Assembly: GCF_020829685.1 (NCBI RefSeq)
Contig: NZ_JAIVFR010000545.1
Coordinates: forward strand, 1-5,184
Source: Nostoc sp. CHAB 5715
GTDB lineage: Bacteria; Cyanobacteriota; Cyanobacteriia; Cyanobacteriales; Nostocaceae
DNA: 5,184 bases
Direction of reading: 5' to 3'
Shown piece after piece: positions 5,154-5,184 of this stretch (the first letter of the stretch is position 1; every line of letters starts with the position of its first letter). The notes beneath the pieces are model-generated. The model was not told the DNA's origin. It made no database searches and saw nothing but the letters and a program-made list of their open reading frames with translations. The translations under genes and the position numbers were made by a program.

Positions 5154-5184
5154 CCTATAAAATAATAAGCGGCAAGTAGAGAGA

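Noticed and set aside
4682..5184. Search for a second copy of the tRNA-Thr 3' end as the far attachment site
   Set aside because: No stretch resembling the acceptor and T-arm segment (3289-3313) was found by eye in this part of the window.

Overview
The window comes from a cyanobacterial chromosome, most likely a filamentous Nostoc/Anabaena-type (Nostocales) strain. Three things point there: a NadA of cyanobacterial type, a metallophosphoesterase of a family found in cyanobacteria and plastid-bearing organisms, and three perfect HIP1 palindromes (GCGATCGC) in the central housekeeping genes. The phage-type integrase also has the Arm domain and active-site wording I associate with cyanobacterial elements. 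Species cannot be fixed from the sequence alone.

Layout. Positions 1-600 hold two small minus-strand genes in AT-rich sequence: a 58-residue glycine/alanine-rich, probably membrane-active peptide (107-283), which has a strong ribosome binding site, and a 68-residue antitoxin-like protein (388-594) with no toxin gene beside it. A minus-strand tRNA-Ser(UGA) follows at 684-768. The core is a divergent pair: a metallophosphoesterase on the minus strand (900-1820) and nadA, quinolinate synthase for NAD synthesis, on the plus strand (1970-2944). Plus-strand tRNA-Tyr(GUA) at 3069-3154 and tRNA-Thr(GGU) at 3242-3313 come next, separated by a long imperfect hairpin.

From the 3' end of tRNA-Thr onward the sequence looks like the decayed end of an integrated element. 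An array of six helically spaced GACTAT-type direct repeats, closed by an exact inverted copy, lies directly before a tyrosine-recombinase gene (3515-4681). That gene is intact except for one in-frame TAG at 3779-3781. Converging on it is a minus-strand remnant of a PD-(D/E)XK-like nuclease (4694-5062). It has lost both ends, and its reading frame continues through an in-frame TGA at 4835-4837. A strong plus-strand terminator hairpin (5113-5153) closes the window.

How the parts relate. nadA, the phosphoesterase and the three tRNAs are ordinary chromosomal genes. The integrase next to tRNA-Thr is the classic arrangement of an element inserted at a tRNA gene, but the second attachment site is not visible here. 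Most worth a second look are the repeat array before the integrase, the two nonsense-interrupted but otherwise conserved genes, the atypical Y-x-x-R in place of H-x-x-R in the recombinase, and the unlisted 58-residue peptide. I do not see convincing evidence of a wholly new system.
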